Of a stretch of 6,266 nt of DNA, positions 1 through 5,395 are shown one piece after another. Source of the DNA: CBIFWW01 sp966186435 (GTDB lineage Bacteria; Pseudomonadota; Gammaproteobacteria; Enterobacterales; Enterobacteriaceae); NCBI GenBank assembly GCA_966186435.1, contig CBIFWW010000177.1, forward strand, positions 1 to 6,266. Reading direction: 5' to 3'. The notes beneath the pieces are model-generated. The model was not told the DNA's origin. It did no database searches and saw only the letters and a program-made list of their open reading frames with translations. The position numbers and the translations under genes are program-made. Position 1 is the first letter of the stretch; every line of letters starts with the position of its first letter.

Positions 1-102
1 TCTGACCGTGTTGCTAAATACAACCAGCTGATTCGTATCGAAGAAGCGCTGGGCGCACGCGCACCGTTCAACGGTCTGAAAGAGATCAAAGGTCAGGCAT
101 AA
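1..102 (+). CDS. eno: Enolase, C-terminal end (5' part outside the window)
   Basis: The window opens in frame inside a gene whose last 33 codons read SDRVAKYNQLIRIEEALG... and end ...KEIKGQA before TAA. This is the well-known C-terminus of enterobacterial enolase, the cytosolic glycolytic enzyme that interconverts 2-phosphoglycerate and phosphoenolpyruvate and is also a component of the RNA degradosome. The visible part is only the last helix and tail; the active site lies upstream of the window. Differences from the E. coli tail as I recall it are minor (ARAPFNGL here, EKAPYNGR there), which points to a related genus rather than E. coli. An intrinsic terminator follows 21 bases downstream, so the gene is complete at its 3' end. 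Confidence 0.96.
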   Translation, partial: SDRVAKYNQLIRIEEALGARAPFNGLKEIKGQA

Positions 103-123
103 TTCCTGCCCCCTGATTTCACA

Positions 124-147
124 AAACCCGCTTCGGCGGGTTTTTTT
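124..147 (+). terminator. Intrinsic terminator of eno
   Basis: CCCGC (127-131) and GCGGG (136-140) close on a TTCG tetraloop. The stem is lengthened by flanking A/T pairs (AAA at 124-126 with TTT at 141-143), and the T run covers 141-147. This is a textbook rho-independent terminator. It separates eno from the downstream nanE-like gene, leaving only 48 bases between the T run and the nanE start. Confidence 0.93.
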
Positions 148-195
148 ATGCCCCTAGCTCTGCCTTAATAACCTTTTACGGATTAGGAGAGCGTT

Positions 196-888
196 ATGCT
201 GGATAGCATCAAAGGTAAACTCGTTGTCTCATGCCAGGCCCTGGCAGATGAACCCCTTCATGGCTCCACCATCATGGCCCGTATGGCACTGGCTGCCCAA
301 CAGGGCGGTGCCGCCGCAATCCGCTGTAGCAGCCTTGCGGATCTCCAGGCCATTATGCAAACCATTAGCCTGCCGGTTATCGCCCTTACAAAGCGTCATT
401 ACCCTGATAGCGATATCTATATCACGCCAACCTTCGCGGATGTGGAGGAGTTGATGGCGGCCCGCCCGCCGATGATTGCCCTGGATGCTACTGCCCGAAA
501 ACGCCCTGGGGGGGTCGGTTTAGCTGAATTGGTAGCGCAGATACGCAAGCGTTATCCGGCACTATTGTTAATGGCAGATATTGCTACACAACAAGAGGGG
601 CTGGCGGCGGCTGCGATGGGGTTTGACTGTGTCAGTACCACGCTATGTGGTTACACCCCGGAAACTGCCGGAAAAACCCCGGCCGATGATGATTTTGCCT
701 TAGTGCGGCAACTTAGCCAGGGCATGGCCCTGCCGGTGATTGCCGAAGGCCACATTGCTACCCCTGAACTCGCCGCCCACAGCCTGGCGGCAGGGGCATG
801 GTCAGTGGTGGTGGGTGGGGCCATCACCCGGCCCCAGGATATTACTACCCGGTTTACCCAGGCACTAAATCAGGCCAAGCTATTCTGA
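196..888 (+). CDS. nanE: N-acetylmannosamine-6-phosphate 2-epimerase (NanE family)
   Basis: The 230-residue protein matches the NanE family of (beta/alpha)8-barrel epimerases, which convert N-acetylmannosamine-6-phosphate to N-acetylglucosamine-6-phosphate in sialic acid breakdown. Family residues are in place: VSCQA at 11-15, AIRC with Arg43, LTKR with the catalytic Lys66, MADIAT near 126-131, AEGHI with the acidic partner Glu184, and the phosphate-binding VGGAITRP at 207-214. The catalytic pairing is recalled from Clostridium NanE work. Length is normal for the family and the frame is intact. AGGAG at 185-189 lies 6 bases before the ATG and supports the start. In E. coli the gene sits inside nanATEK; here it stands alone, with no aldolase, transporter or ManNAc kinase in view, directly after eno. 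No convincing promoter is seen between the eno terminator and the start, so read-through from eno or a weak promoter is possible. It may be an extra copy; the exact physiological role is uncertain. Confidence 0.9.
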   Translation: MLDSIKGKLVVSCQALADEPLHGSTIMARMALAAQQGGAAAIRCSSLADLQAIMQTISLPVIALTKRHYPDSDIYITPTFADVEELMAARPPMIALDATARKRPGGVGLAELVAQIRKRYPALLLMADIATQQEGLAAAAMGFDCVSTTLCGYTPETAGKTPADDDFALVRQLSQGMALPVIAEGHIATPELAAHSLAAGAWSVVVGGAITRPQDITTRFTQALNQAKLF

Positions 889-920
889 ATTCACTGACGG
901 CATGAGGGTTTAATCACCAC

Positions 921-951
921 CTCGTGTATAATTACGTGTTATGTGCACGAG
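921..951 (+). promoter_or_regulatory. Promoter and likely CcdA/CcdB operator of ccdAB
   Basis: A perfect -10 box, TATAAT, lies at 927-932; no good -35 hexamer is found 16-18 bases upstream. The box sits inside an inverted repeat, CTCGTG at 921-926 and CACGAG at 946-951. A further CGTGT at 935-939 repeats the CGTGT at 923-927 with a 12-base step. Ribbon-helix-helix antitoxins such as CcdA repress their own operon by binding several short operator repeats across the promoter, so this layout fits conditional autorepression. Operator function is inferred from position and symmetry. Confidence 0.6.
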
Positions 952-973
952 CTTTTACAATAAAAGGTGAAGC

Positions 974-1210
974 ATGGTAACCAAGCAACGTAATACACAA
1001 AGCGTCACCATGGCGGTTGAGCGTGGCCTATTGTGCCAGGCGCGTGAGGCGGGGATTAACCTCAGCGCCATTTTTGCCGCCGCATTGGATGCTGAACTTC
1101 GCCGTTTTGCCGCTGCTAAATGGCAGAAAGAAAATAGCGAAGCCCTTGAGGCGTTAAACCGTTTTCATGATGAAAACGGCTGTTTTAGCGATGACGACAG
1201 GACGTTCTAA
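974..1210 (+). CDS. ccdA: CcdA-type antitoxin
   Basis: This 78-residue protein has the CcdA layout. An N-terminal ribbon-helix-helix DNA-binding part (about residues 9-45; beta strand SVTMAV, then helices) is followed by a polar C-terminal arm, KWQKENSEALEALNRFHDENG and FSDDDRTF. The arm aligns with the F-plasmid CcdA tail (RWKAENQEGMAEVARFIEMNG, FADENRDW), the segment that wraps and neutralises CcdB. F CcdA is 72 residues, so the length is normal. AAGGTGA at 964-970 provides the ribosome binding site. The toxin gene starts 2 bases after the stop, the usual coupled order of antitoxin first. The protein is expected to be unstable, degraded by Lon, and to repress its own promoter together with the toxin; both points are family knowledge, not visible here. 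Confidence 0.9.
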   Translation: MVTKQRNTQSVTMAVERGLLCQAREAGINLSAIFAAALDAELRRFAAAKWQKENSEALEALNRFHDENGCFSDDDRTF

Positions 1211-1212
1211 TC

Positions 1213-1527
1213 ATGCAATTTACCGTCTACCGTAATCCGGGTAAAAGCGATATTTACCCGCTACTGCTTGATGTGACGAGCGATATTATCGGCCAGTTAA
1301 ATCGCCGGGTAGTTATCCCGCTACTGCCAGTAGAGAAATACCCAGGCGCTAACCGTCCTGCTCGTATAATCCCGCTTATCACCCTGGAAGATGGTAGAGA
1401 TTACGCGGTAATGACCCATGAGCTAGCCAGTATTCCCGTCCGTGCTTTAGGCAATGAATTCTGTGGTGCCGGGCAGTATCGAGTTGAAGTTAAAGCGGCT
1501 ATCGATTTCTTGCTGGATGGGATCTAA
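1213..1527 (+). CDS. ccdB: CcdB-type gyrase-poison toxin
   Basis: The 104-residue protein begins MQFTVYRNPGKS and contains LLDVTSDIIGQLNRRVVIPL and MTHELASIPV, the hallmarks of CcdB, which traps DNA gyrase on cleaved DNA by binding GyrA. It is intact and full length, slightly longer than the 101-residue F-plasmid protein, as in chromosomal CcdB homologues. The last three residues are DGI where F CcdB has WGI; in F CcdB this Trp-Gly-Ile tail is needed for killing. Other chromosomal CcdB proteins such as that of Vibrio fischeri also lack the tryptophan yet are active (recalled), so the change alone does not show loss of toxicity. Translation is probably coupled to ccdA, 2 bases upstream; no separate strong ribosome binding site is seen. 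No clear terminator follows before queE. Confidence 0.9.
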   Translation: MQFTVYRNPGKSDIYPLLLDVTSDIIGQLNRRVVIPLLPVEKYPGANRPARIIPLITLEDGRDYAVMTHELASIPVRALGNEFCGAGQYRVEVKAAIDFLLDGI

Positions 1528-1582
1528 TTTTTAATTAAAGCCGCTATCCGCGTCTTCAGATGATCCTAATGGCTAAATCTGC

Positions 1583-1588
1583 CATAAT
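1583..1588 (+). promoter_or_regulatory. Possible -10 box of queE
   Basis: CATAAT matches the -10 consensus at 5 of 6 positions and lies 30 bases before the queE start. No recognisable -35 hexamer is found at the right distance. queE could also be read from the ccd promoter, since no terminator separates them. Confidence 0.35.
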
Positions 1589-1618
1589 CCCCGGCTTACT
1601 TTGCCAATAGAGATGCTT

Positions 1619-2290
1619 ATGCAGTACCCGATTAATGAGATGTTCCAGACCCTGCAAGGGGAAGGTTATTTTACTGGCGTTCCCGCTATCTTTATTCGTC
1701 TGCAGGGCTGCCCGGTAGGGTGCGCCTGGTGCGACACCAAACACACCTGGGATAAACTTGCCGATCGGGAAGTGTCTTTATTTAGCGTGCTGGCGAAAAC
1801 CAAAGAAAGCGACAAATGGGGCGCGGCCACTGGGGAAGATTTGCTGGCAGTGATAGAGCGCCAGGGCTATACCGCCCGCCATGTAGTTATTACCGGCGGT
1901 GAGCCATGCATCCACGATCTTATGCTGCTGACCACCTTGCTGGAATCCCACGGGTTTAGCTGCCAGATTGAAACCAGCGGCACCCACGAAGTGCGCTGCA
2001 CGCCGGGGACCTGGGTAACGGTATCACCAAAAGTGAATATGCGCGGCGGCTATGACGTTTTGTCTCAGGCCCTGCTGCGGGCAGATGAGATTAAGCATCC
2101 GGTAGGCCGGGTTCGCGATATCGAAGCCCTGGATGAGCTGCTGGAGACCCTGTGCGATGACAAGAACCGGATCATTGCGCTCCAGCCTATCAGCCAAAAA
2201 GAAGACGCTACCCGTCTGTGTATTGAAACCTGTATCGCCCGCAACTGGCGCTTGTCTATGCAGACCCACAAGTATTTGAATATTGCCTGA
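1619..2290 (+). CDS. queE: 7-carboxy-7-deazaguanine synthase (radical SAM)
   Basis: QueE converts 6-carboxy-5,6,7,8-tetrahydropterin to 7-carboxy-7-deazaguanine, the ring-contraction step leading to preQ0 and tRNA queuosine, using a [4Fe-4S] cluster, SAM and Mg2+. The 223-residue protein is nearly the same as E. coli QueE as recalled. Cluster cysteines Cys31, Cys35 and Cys38 are in CPVGCAWC, the CX3CX2C radical SAM motif; ITGGEPC near residue 100 contributes to SAM binding; the protein ends THKYLNIA. I chose the ATG at 1619 because it gives exactly the E. coli N-terminus MQYPINEMFQTLQGEG and has a short GAG-rich ribosome binding site at 1608-1612. An upstream in-frame TTG at 1601 and ATG at 1613 are less likely. 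The gene ends against the convergent ygcE, as in E. coli. In E. coli QueE also affects septation under stress (recalled). Confidence 0.96.
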   Translation: MQYPINEMFQTLQGEGYFTGVPAIFIRLQGCPVGCAWCDTKHTWDKLADREVSLFSVLAKTKESDKWGAATGEDLLAVIERQGYTARHVVITGGEPCIHDLMLLTTLLESHGFSCQIETSGTHEVRCTPGTWVTVSPKVNMRGGYDVLSQALLRADEIKHPVGRVRDIEALDELLETLCDDKNRIIALQPISQKEDATRLCIETCIARNWRLSMQTHKYLNIA

Positions 2291-2295
2291 TAAAC

Positions 2296-2319
2296 TGCCG
2301 GGCGCCTGGGCGCCCGGCA
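2296..2319. terminator. Convergent-gene hairpin between queE and ygcE
   Basis: A perfect 11-bp inverted repeat, TGCCGGGCGCC (2296-2306) and GGCGCCCGGCA (2309-2319), separated by only 2 bases, fills most of the 36-base gap between the two stop codons. It is extremely GC-rich and symmetrical, so it would form on transcripts from either side. Neither side has a proper T run (AGTTTA follows on the minus strand), so it is either a weak bidirectional terminator or a 3'-end-protecting hairpin. Confidence 0.65.
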
Positions 2320-2326
2320 CACTGCT

Positions 2327-3802
2327 TTAAGCGTTAGACCAACTCTGGATCGCGTCAGCGTTATCCAGTTCGCCGTGGAATACCGCGTAGGACTTCTTCA
2401 GGATCGGATCGGTGTGTTGGGTCAGATCCTTGAAAATCCCCTTGTTCATGCGATCGTAACGGTCGGCATTTTCCGCCACCGGTTCAAACACATCTTTCAC
2501 CCGCACCATCTCCGCCACGGCTTTTGCATAGGACGGATACAGTCCCAGAGCTACCGCCGTGTTAATCGCCGCCCCCAGGCTGGCGCAGCCGTTGATGGCA
2601 TTACGGCGAGCCGGTAAGTTGAACACATCGGCGAAGATCTGCATAAACAGATCACTGTTAGAACCGCCGCCGGTGATGATGATGTGTTTGGCGAACTGGT
2701 TCATTTCCCTGCACATGTTGTCGTAGTTATTCTTCAGGGTCATGGCGATACTTTCCAGGATCGAGCGATAGATCCAGGCGTAATCCATGGTGGAGTTAAA
2801 ACCAATCATGATCCCGCGCTTGTAGGGTTCCCATGGGTTGGTCAGCCAATCCAGCACCGTCATCAGCCCATCGCAGCCCGGCGGCACTTTCGAGGCCTTC
2901 TGATTTAACAAATCTTCCGGCGACAGCCCCTGACTGCGTGCGTCCTGAAGCAGTGAGTCACCCAACATGTCCCGCAGCCAGCTCACCGTCCACATCCCTT
3001 TGCGGATACCGTAACCTTCATACAGCAGGGTTTCCGGTACTGAAGACATAATTGGCCAGTAGGCGCTTGGGTCTTTTGGTAGCGCTTTGCCGTTCATCAT
3101 CAGGGCGATGTAGGTGCCGAGAGAAATCACGGCAGTCTCATCGTCCAGCAACCCGGCACCCAGGGCCTCTACCGGCTTATCACTGGTGGTACAAATCACC
3201 GGCAGCCCCTGTGGGAAGCCACTGGCTTTGGCGGCCTCTGGCGTGATGTTGCCGAGCACCGAGCCAGGCATCTGCACCTCAAACAGCATCTTGCGCGGGA
3301 TGTTGAACTTGTCCATCACCGCCTGGTCTTCACTCCATGACCAGGTTCTGAAATCTACCGGCCATTGCCCGAAGTAGTTGGCGATATTGTCTTTGAACTC
3401 ACCGGTCAAGCGGTGGGTCAGGTAGCCGGAGAAAGAGGTGATGTATGCCACATCATTATTGGTGTGCTCGTAAGGGCGTGTCACCCGGTTATCCTGCCAG
3501 CTGATCAGCGGCGCTGCCGGGGTGCCATCGGCCTTCAACAGGGCGCGGCAACAGCGGATCGAACCCAGGCCAATGCCGACAATATCCGCCACATTGCCTT
3601 TGAAATTACGCATTAAATCCTGGCCTGCGGCACACAGGGAGGTCCATAAATCATCATCAGGATGCTCGGCAGTATCGGCATCAGGGGTGTGCATTGGTTG
3701 CAGCGCCCCTTTCCCTTCACACACCACGTTCCCTTGCAAATCATACATGACGACTTTAGTGCTCTGGCTTCCGCCATCAATGCCGATGATATATTTAGAC
3801 AT
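2327..3802 (-). CDS. ygcE: FGGY-family carbohydrate kinase YgcE
   Basis: This 491-residue protein is a typical FGGY sugar kinase (ribulokinase/xylulokinase/glycerol kinase superfamily, ASKHA fold), transferring ATP phosphate to a sugar or polyol in the cytosol. The first phosphate loop is IGIDGGSQSTKVVMYD (6-21). A substrate-side motif SWQDNR lies at 101-106, and the likely catalytic base is Asp208 in TTSDKPVEALGAG. The second phosphate motif is ISLGTYIAL (226-234), and the adenosine motif ITGGGSNSDLFMQIFADV is at about 376-393. Length agrees with E. coli YgcE (about 492). AAGGAG a few bases before the ATG at 3802 is a strong ribosome binding site. It starts 26 bases after the yqcE stop on the same strand, so the two form an operon. 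The substrate is unknown. Expression should follow the yqcE leader switch described at 5150-5227. Confidence 0.92.
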   Translation of the reverse strand: MSKYIIGIDGGSQSTKVVMYDLQGNVVCEGKGALQPMHTPDADTAEHPDDDLWTSLCAAGQDLMRNFKGNVADIVGIGLGSIRCCRALLKADGTPAAPLISWQDNRVTRPYEHTNNDVAYITSFSGYLTHRLTGEFKDNIANYFGQWPVDFRTWSWSEDQAVMDKFNIPRKMLFEVQMPGSVLGNITPEAAKASGFPQGLPVICTTSDKPVEALGAGLLDDETAVISLGTYIALMMNGKALPKDPSAYWPIMSSVPETLLYEGYGIRKGMWTVSWLRDMLGDSLLQDARSQGLSPEDLLNQKASKVPPGCDGLMTVLDWLTNPWEPYKRGIMIGFNSTMDYAWIYRSILESIAMTLKNNYDNMCREMNQFAKHIIITGGGSNSDLFMQIFADVFNLPARRNAINGCASLGAAINTAVALGLYPSYAKAVAEMVRVKDVFEPVAENADRYDRMNKGIFKDLTQHTDPILKKSYAVFHGELDNADAIQSWSNA

Positions 3803-3828
3803 GCTACTTCTCCTTTATATTTCCACCA

Positions 3829-5127
3829 TCACTGGCCGGTGGCTTCCGTTGCCAGTGACGCCGTATCTTTTGGGGTGCTACCAATATTGCGGTACAGCAG
3901 GATGGTGAAGATAACCACCATGCCCATGGCACCCATACCCATCATCCACATATTGCGGTAGGCCTCAGCCGGGGGCAGTGTATCTTGCCAGTGGCCAATA
4001 ATTGGGTAGACAAACACATCCGGCAGGAAGCCAATCACCGAACAAATCCCTACGGTGGTGCCCATAATGAAGCTAGGGGTTCTGGCTTCGCCCGGGCAGG
4101 CAAAGTACAGCCCGCGGGAGGCATAACAGGTAAACGCCAGCAGTAAGATCAGGCCGATGCCGACAACCACCGATTGTGGGTTGCTGTTGGTAGCCAGCAG
4201 CGCACCGAGGGTGACGATAGCCACCAGCGCCATAAACTGAATCACCCTGGTTGGGGATTTAAAGCGGCTGTAAGTGGTGATTAGGCCACCCACCGGGCCA
4301 CACATGGCGCGGAAGATTTTATTGATAACAATCCCCATATAGCTCGCCGCTACCAGGGACATGCCATACATCTCGGTCAGGTAGTTGGTGGAGTAGCTCA
4401 GGATGGCGTAGATAGTGTAAACCCCGAAGATAATCATGCTGCAATACCAGGTGGTATTGATCTTCAGCACCGAGATAATGTCGTTTAACTGGAAGCCCTT
4501 TCCAGGTTTGGTCTGGCCCTGGTCAGCTTCGCGGGAGGTAAAGTTGTCATCGACGAAGAACCAGCACAGCACGCCGAGGGCGATGTACACCACGCTGTAA
4601 ATGCCGATAACGGTCTTCAGGCTTGCCGGGTCGTCGGGCATAAAGCGGGAGAACACCCACATGGTGAATACTGCCAGGGACATCACGCCGATTCCTCGTA
4701 GCCCTTCCATCCAACCCATGATTTTGCCCTGTTCTTCATGGTTGCCGAGTAAAGAGGCGGCTTTGATGGAAACTGACCAGAGCATTAGGATGGTGGTAAT
4801 GGCGAAGGCCACCTGGATGGCAAGCATCGCCCACAGGGGAGGGTAGGTCATCATGACAAACCCCAATAACCCGGTGGCAATCATGGCGGAGGTCATCATT
4901 TTCCGGTGGGAGAATTTATCCGCAATAATGCCGCTCGGTGCATAAAGAATAATGGCCGTAATGCCAAAAGTACTCATTATTAACCCGATTTCGGTATTAG
5001 TGAATCCCATAAATTTCGCCATTGGGATTTGATATATATAGCGAAGATAGGCAAGATCGAAACTTACACCTCCGCTGAAGCTTATTATCAACAGGGTCAA
5101 CCAGCGGCGATAATTAGATCTTTGCAT
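3829..5127 (-). CDS. yqcE: Major facilitator superfamily transporter YqcE
   Basis: A 432-residue, very hydrophobic protein with about twelve predicted membrane spans in two halves, separated by a charged central loop (DDNFTSREADQGQTKPGKG). The loop between spans 2 and 3 carries the MFS signature GIIADKFSHRK (66-76) with Asp70, and EGLRG follows span 4 at 141-145. These place it in the MFS of inner-membrane secondary carriers, and its neighbours suggest a sugar-like substrate; the actual substrate is not known. I chose the ATG at 5127, preceded by a modest GAGAA at about 9-13 bases, over an in-frame TTG at 5151. The TTG has only pyrimidines upstream and overlaps the T run of the leader terminator. 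ygcE follows after 26 bases. E. coli YqcE is similar in length and in the same position. Transcription is likely controlled by CRP and by a leader attenuator. Confidence 0.9.
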   Translation of the reverse strand: MQRSNYRRWLTLLIISFSGGVSFDLAYLRYIYQIPMAKFMGFTNTEIGLIMSTFGITAIILYAPSGIIADKFSHRKMMTSAMIATGLLGFVMMTYPPLWAMLAIQVAFAITTILMLWSVSIKAASLLGNHEEQGKIMGWMEGLRGIGVMSLAVFTMWVFSRFMPDDPASLKTVIGIYSVVYIALGVLCWFFVDDNFTSREADQGQTKPGKGFQLNDIISVLKINTTWYCSMIIFGVYTIYAILSYSTNYLTEMYGMSLVAASYMGIVINKIFRAMCGPVGGLITTYSRFKSPTRVIQFMALVAIVTLGALLATNSNPQSVVVGIGLILLLAFTCYASRGLYFACPGEARTPSFIMGTTVGICSVIGFLPDVFVYPIIGHWQDTLPPAEAYRNMWMMGMGAMGMVVIFTILLYRNIGSTPKDTASLATEATGQ

Positions 5128-5149
5128 GGCGCGTTCTCGTTTAGTAAGC

Positions 5150-5199
5150 AAAAAAAAGAGAAAAGTAAACCGCCCATCTCTGGGTGGATTACTTTTCTC
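5150..5199 (-). terminator. Leader terminator (attenuator) upstream of yqcE
   Basis: Read on the minus strand, GAGAAAAGTAA (5199-5189) pairs perfectly with TTACTTTTCTC (5168-5158). Inside the stem CCACCCA faces TGGGCGG (one mismatch) around a GAGA tetraloop, with a T-T mismatch between the two blocks. Eight T residues follow at 5157-5150. This is a strong intrinsic terminator lying 22 bases before the yqcE start codon and inside its leader, so it would stop transcription before the gene unless overridden. Its 5' arm overlaps the conserved leader element. Confidence 0.88.
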
Positions 5200-5213
5200 G
5201 TCGGCTCTAGTAA
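5189..5213 (-). promoter_or_regulatory. Conserved 25-nt leader element, yqcE copy (putative antiterminator site)
   Basis: On the minus strand this begins TTACTAGAG and ends GAGAAAAGTAA. It agrees with the ygcW leader copy (5371-5395) at 23 of 25 positions, the two differences being C for A and C for T in the middle. The last 11 bases are the 5' arm of the leader terminator; the first 14 are not needed for that stem yet are conserved. TTACT at the start can pair with AGTAA at the end, which would block the terminator. This is the layout expected of an antiterminator protein's RNA target; function is inferred. Confidence 0.7.
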
Positions 5214-5221
5214 TTAGTGAA

Positions 5222-5227
5222 TAAATA
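5222..5227 (-). promoter_or_regulatory. Extended -10 box for yqcE-ygcE
   Basis: On the minus strand TATTTA is preceded by TGG, a TG-N extended -10. It lies where a class II CRP promoter would need it: the CRP-like site centred at 5256.5 would be 41.5 bases upstream of a start near 5215, and this hexamer would then occupy -12 to -7. The start would be about 2 bases before the conserved leader element. The -10 hexamer itself is a weak match. Confidence 0.5.
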
Positions 5228-5248
5228 CCATAAGAGTGGATATATTGT

Positions 5249-5264
5249 TGTGAGAGTAGTCACG
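5249..5264 (-). promoter_or_regulatory. CRP-type site for yqcE-ygcE
   Basis: TGTGA-GAGTAG-TCACG on the plus strand matches the TGTGA-N6-TCACA cAMP-CRP consensus at 9 of 10 conserved positions. It is centred 43.5 bases before the conserved yqcE leader element, compatible with class II activation of the minus-strand promoter. CRP binding is inferred from sequence alone. Confidence 0.65.
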
Positions 5265-5292
5265 ATTCATTCTGGAGGATTGAAAATTGCCA

Positions 5293-5311
5293 GCGATAAA
5301 AATGCGATAAA
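5293..5311. repeat. Direct repeat GCGATAAA, two copies one helical turn apart
   Basis: GCGATAAA occurs at 5293-5300 and exactly again at 5304-5311, an 11-base step, in the space between the two CRP-like sites. Same-face repeats of this kind can be a regulator's binding site. Nothing here identifies the regulator, and the A-rich context makes chance possible. Confidence 0.4.
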
Positions 5312-5317
5312 CCGCTT

Positions 5318-5333
5318 TGTGATAGCTATCACA
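5318..5333 (+). promoter_or_regulatory. Perfect CRP-type site for ygcW
   Basis: TGTGATAGCTATCACA is a perfect 16-base palindrome and matches all 10 conserved positions of the cAMP-CRP consensus TGTGA-N6-TCACA. Its centre, 5325.5, is 41.5 bases upstream of a start near 5367, the classic class II activating position for the ygcW promoter. It implies catabolite control of ygcW and, because the region is divergent, possible influence on yqcE too. Confidence 0.85.
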
Positions 5334-5354
5334 CCAAATGCTAAATGGCTGTGT

Positions 5355-5360
5355 TATTCC
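5355..5360 (+). promoter_or_regulatory. Extended -10 box for ygcW
   Basis: TATTCC preceded by TGT lies at -12 to -7 relative to a start near 5367, as a class II CRP promoter would require. It mirrors the TGG-TATTTA of the opposite promoter. TATTAA at 5361-5366 is a competing -10 candidate. The hexamer is a poor consensus match, as expected of an activator-dependent promoter. Confidence 0.45.
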
Positions 5361-5370
5361 TATTAACCAG

Positions 5371-5395
5371 TTACTAGAGACGATGAGAAAAGTAA
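5371..5395 (+). promoter_or_regulatory. Conserved 25-nt leader element, ygcW copy (putative antiterminator site)
   Basis: This begins TTACTAGAG and ends GAGAAAAGTAA and is the partner of the minus-strand copy at 5189-5213. TTACT (5371-5375) can pair with AGTAA (5391-5395), leaving a 15-base loop. That pairing uses bases of the terminator's 5' arm (5385-5395), so the two structures exclude each other. The element would start about 4 bases after the predicted transcription start. A protein that holds the small hairpin would let transcription reach ygcW. Inference from conservation and structure. Confidence 0.7.

Noticed and set aside
1494..1545. Inverted repeat AGCGGCT / AGCCGCT around the ccdB stop as a terminator
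   Set aside because: The 7-bp arms are 38 bases apart, one lies inside ccdB, and no T run follows the second arm.
1601..1618. Upstream TTG (1601) or ATG (1613) start for QueE
   Set aside because: The ATG at 1619 reproduces the known E. coli N-terminus and length of 223 residues.
3522..3961. Plus-strand open frames over the yqcE-ygcE junction
   Set aside because: They run antisense through two recognised genes with low-complexity, arginine/proline-rich products and no start signals.
4221..4228. CCACCAGC, a Chi site (GCTGGTGG) on the minus strand inside yqcE
   Set aside because: A genuine octamer match, but Chi is frequent in enterobacterial genomes and nothing here gives it special meaning.
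5128..5151. TTG start at 5151 that would lengthen YqcE by 8 residues
   Set aside because: It lacks a purine-rich ribosome binding site and overlaps the T run of the leader terminator; the ATG at 5127 is better placed.
5371..5395. BglG/LicT-type RAT element
   Set aside because: The TTACT block is reminiscent, but the characteristic GGNTNG opening and GCAGGCAAAACC-like end are absent, and no bgl-type genes are present.
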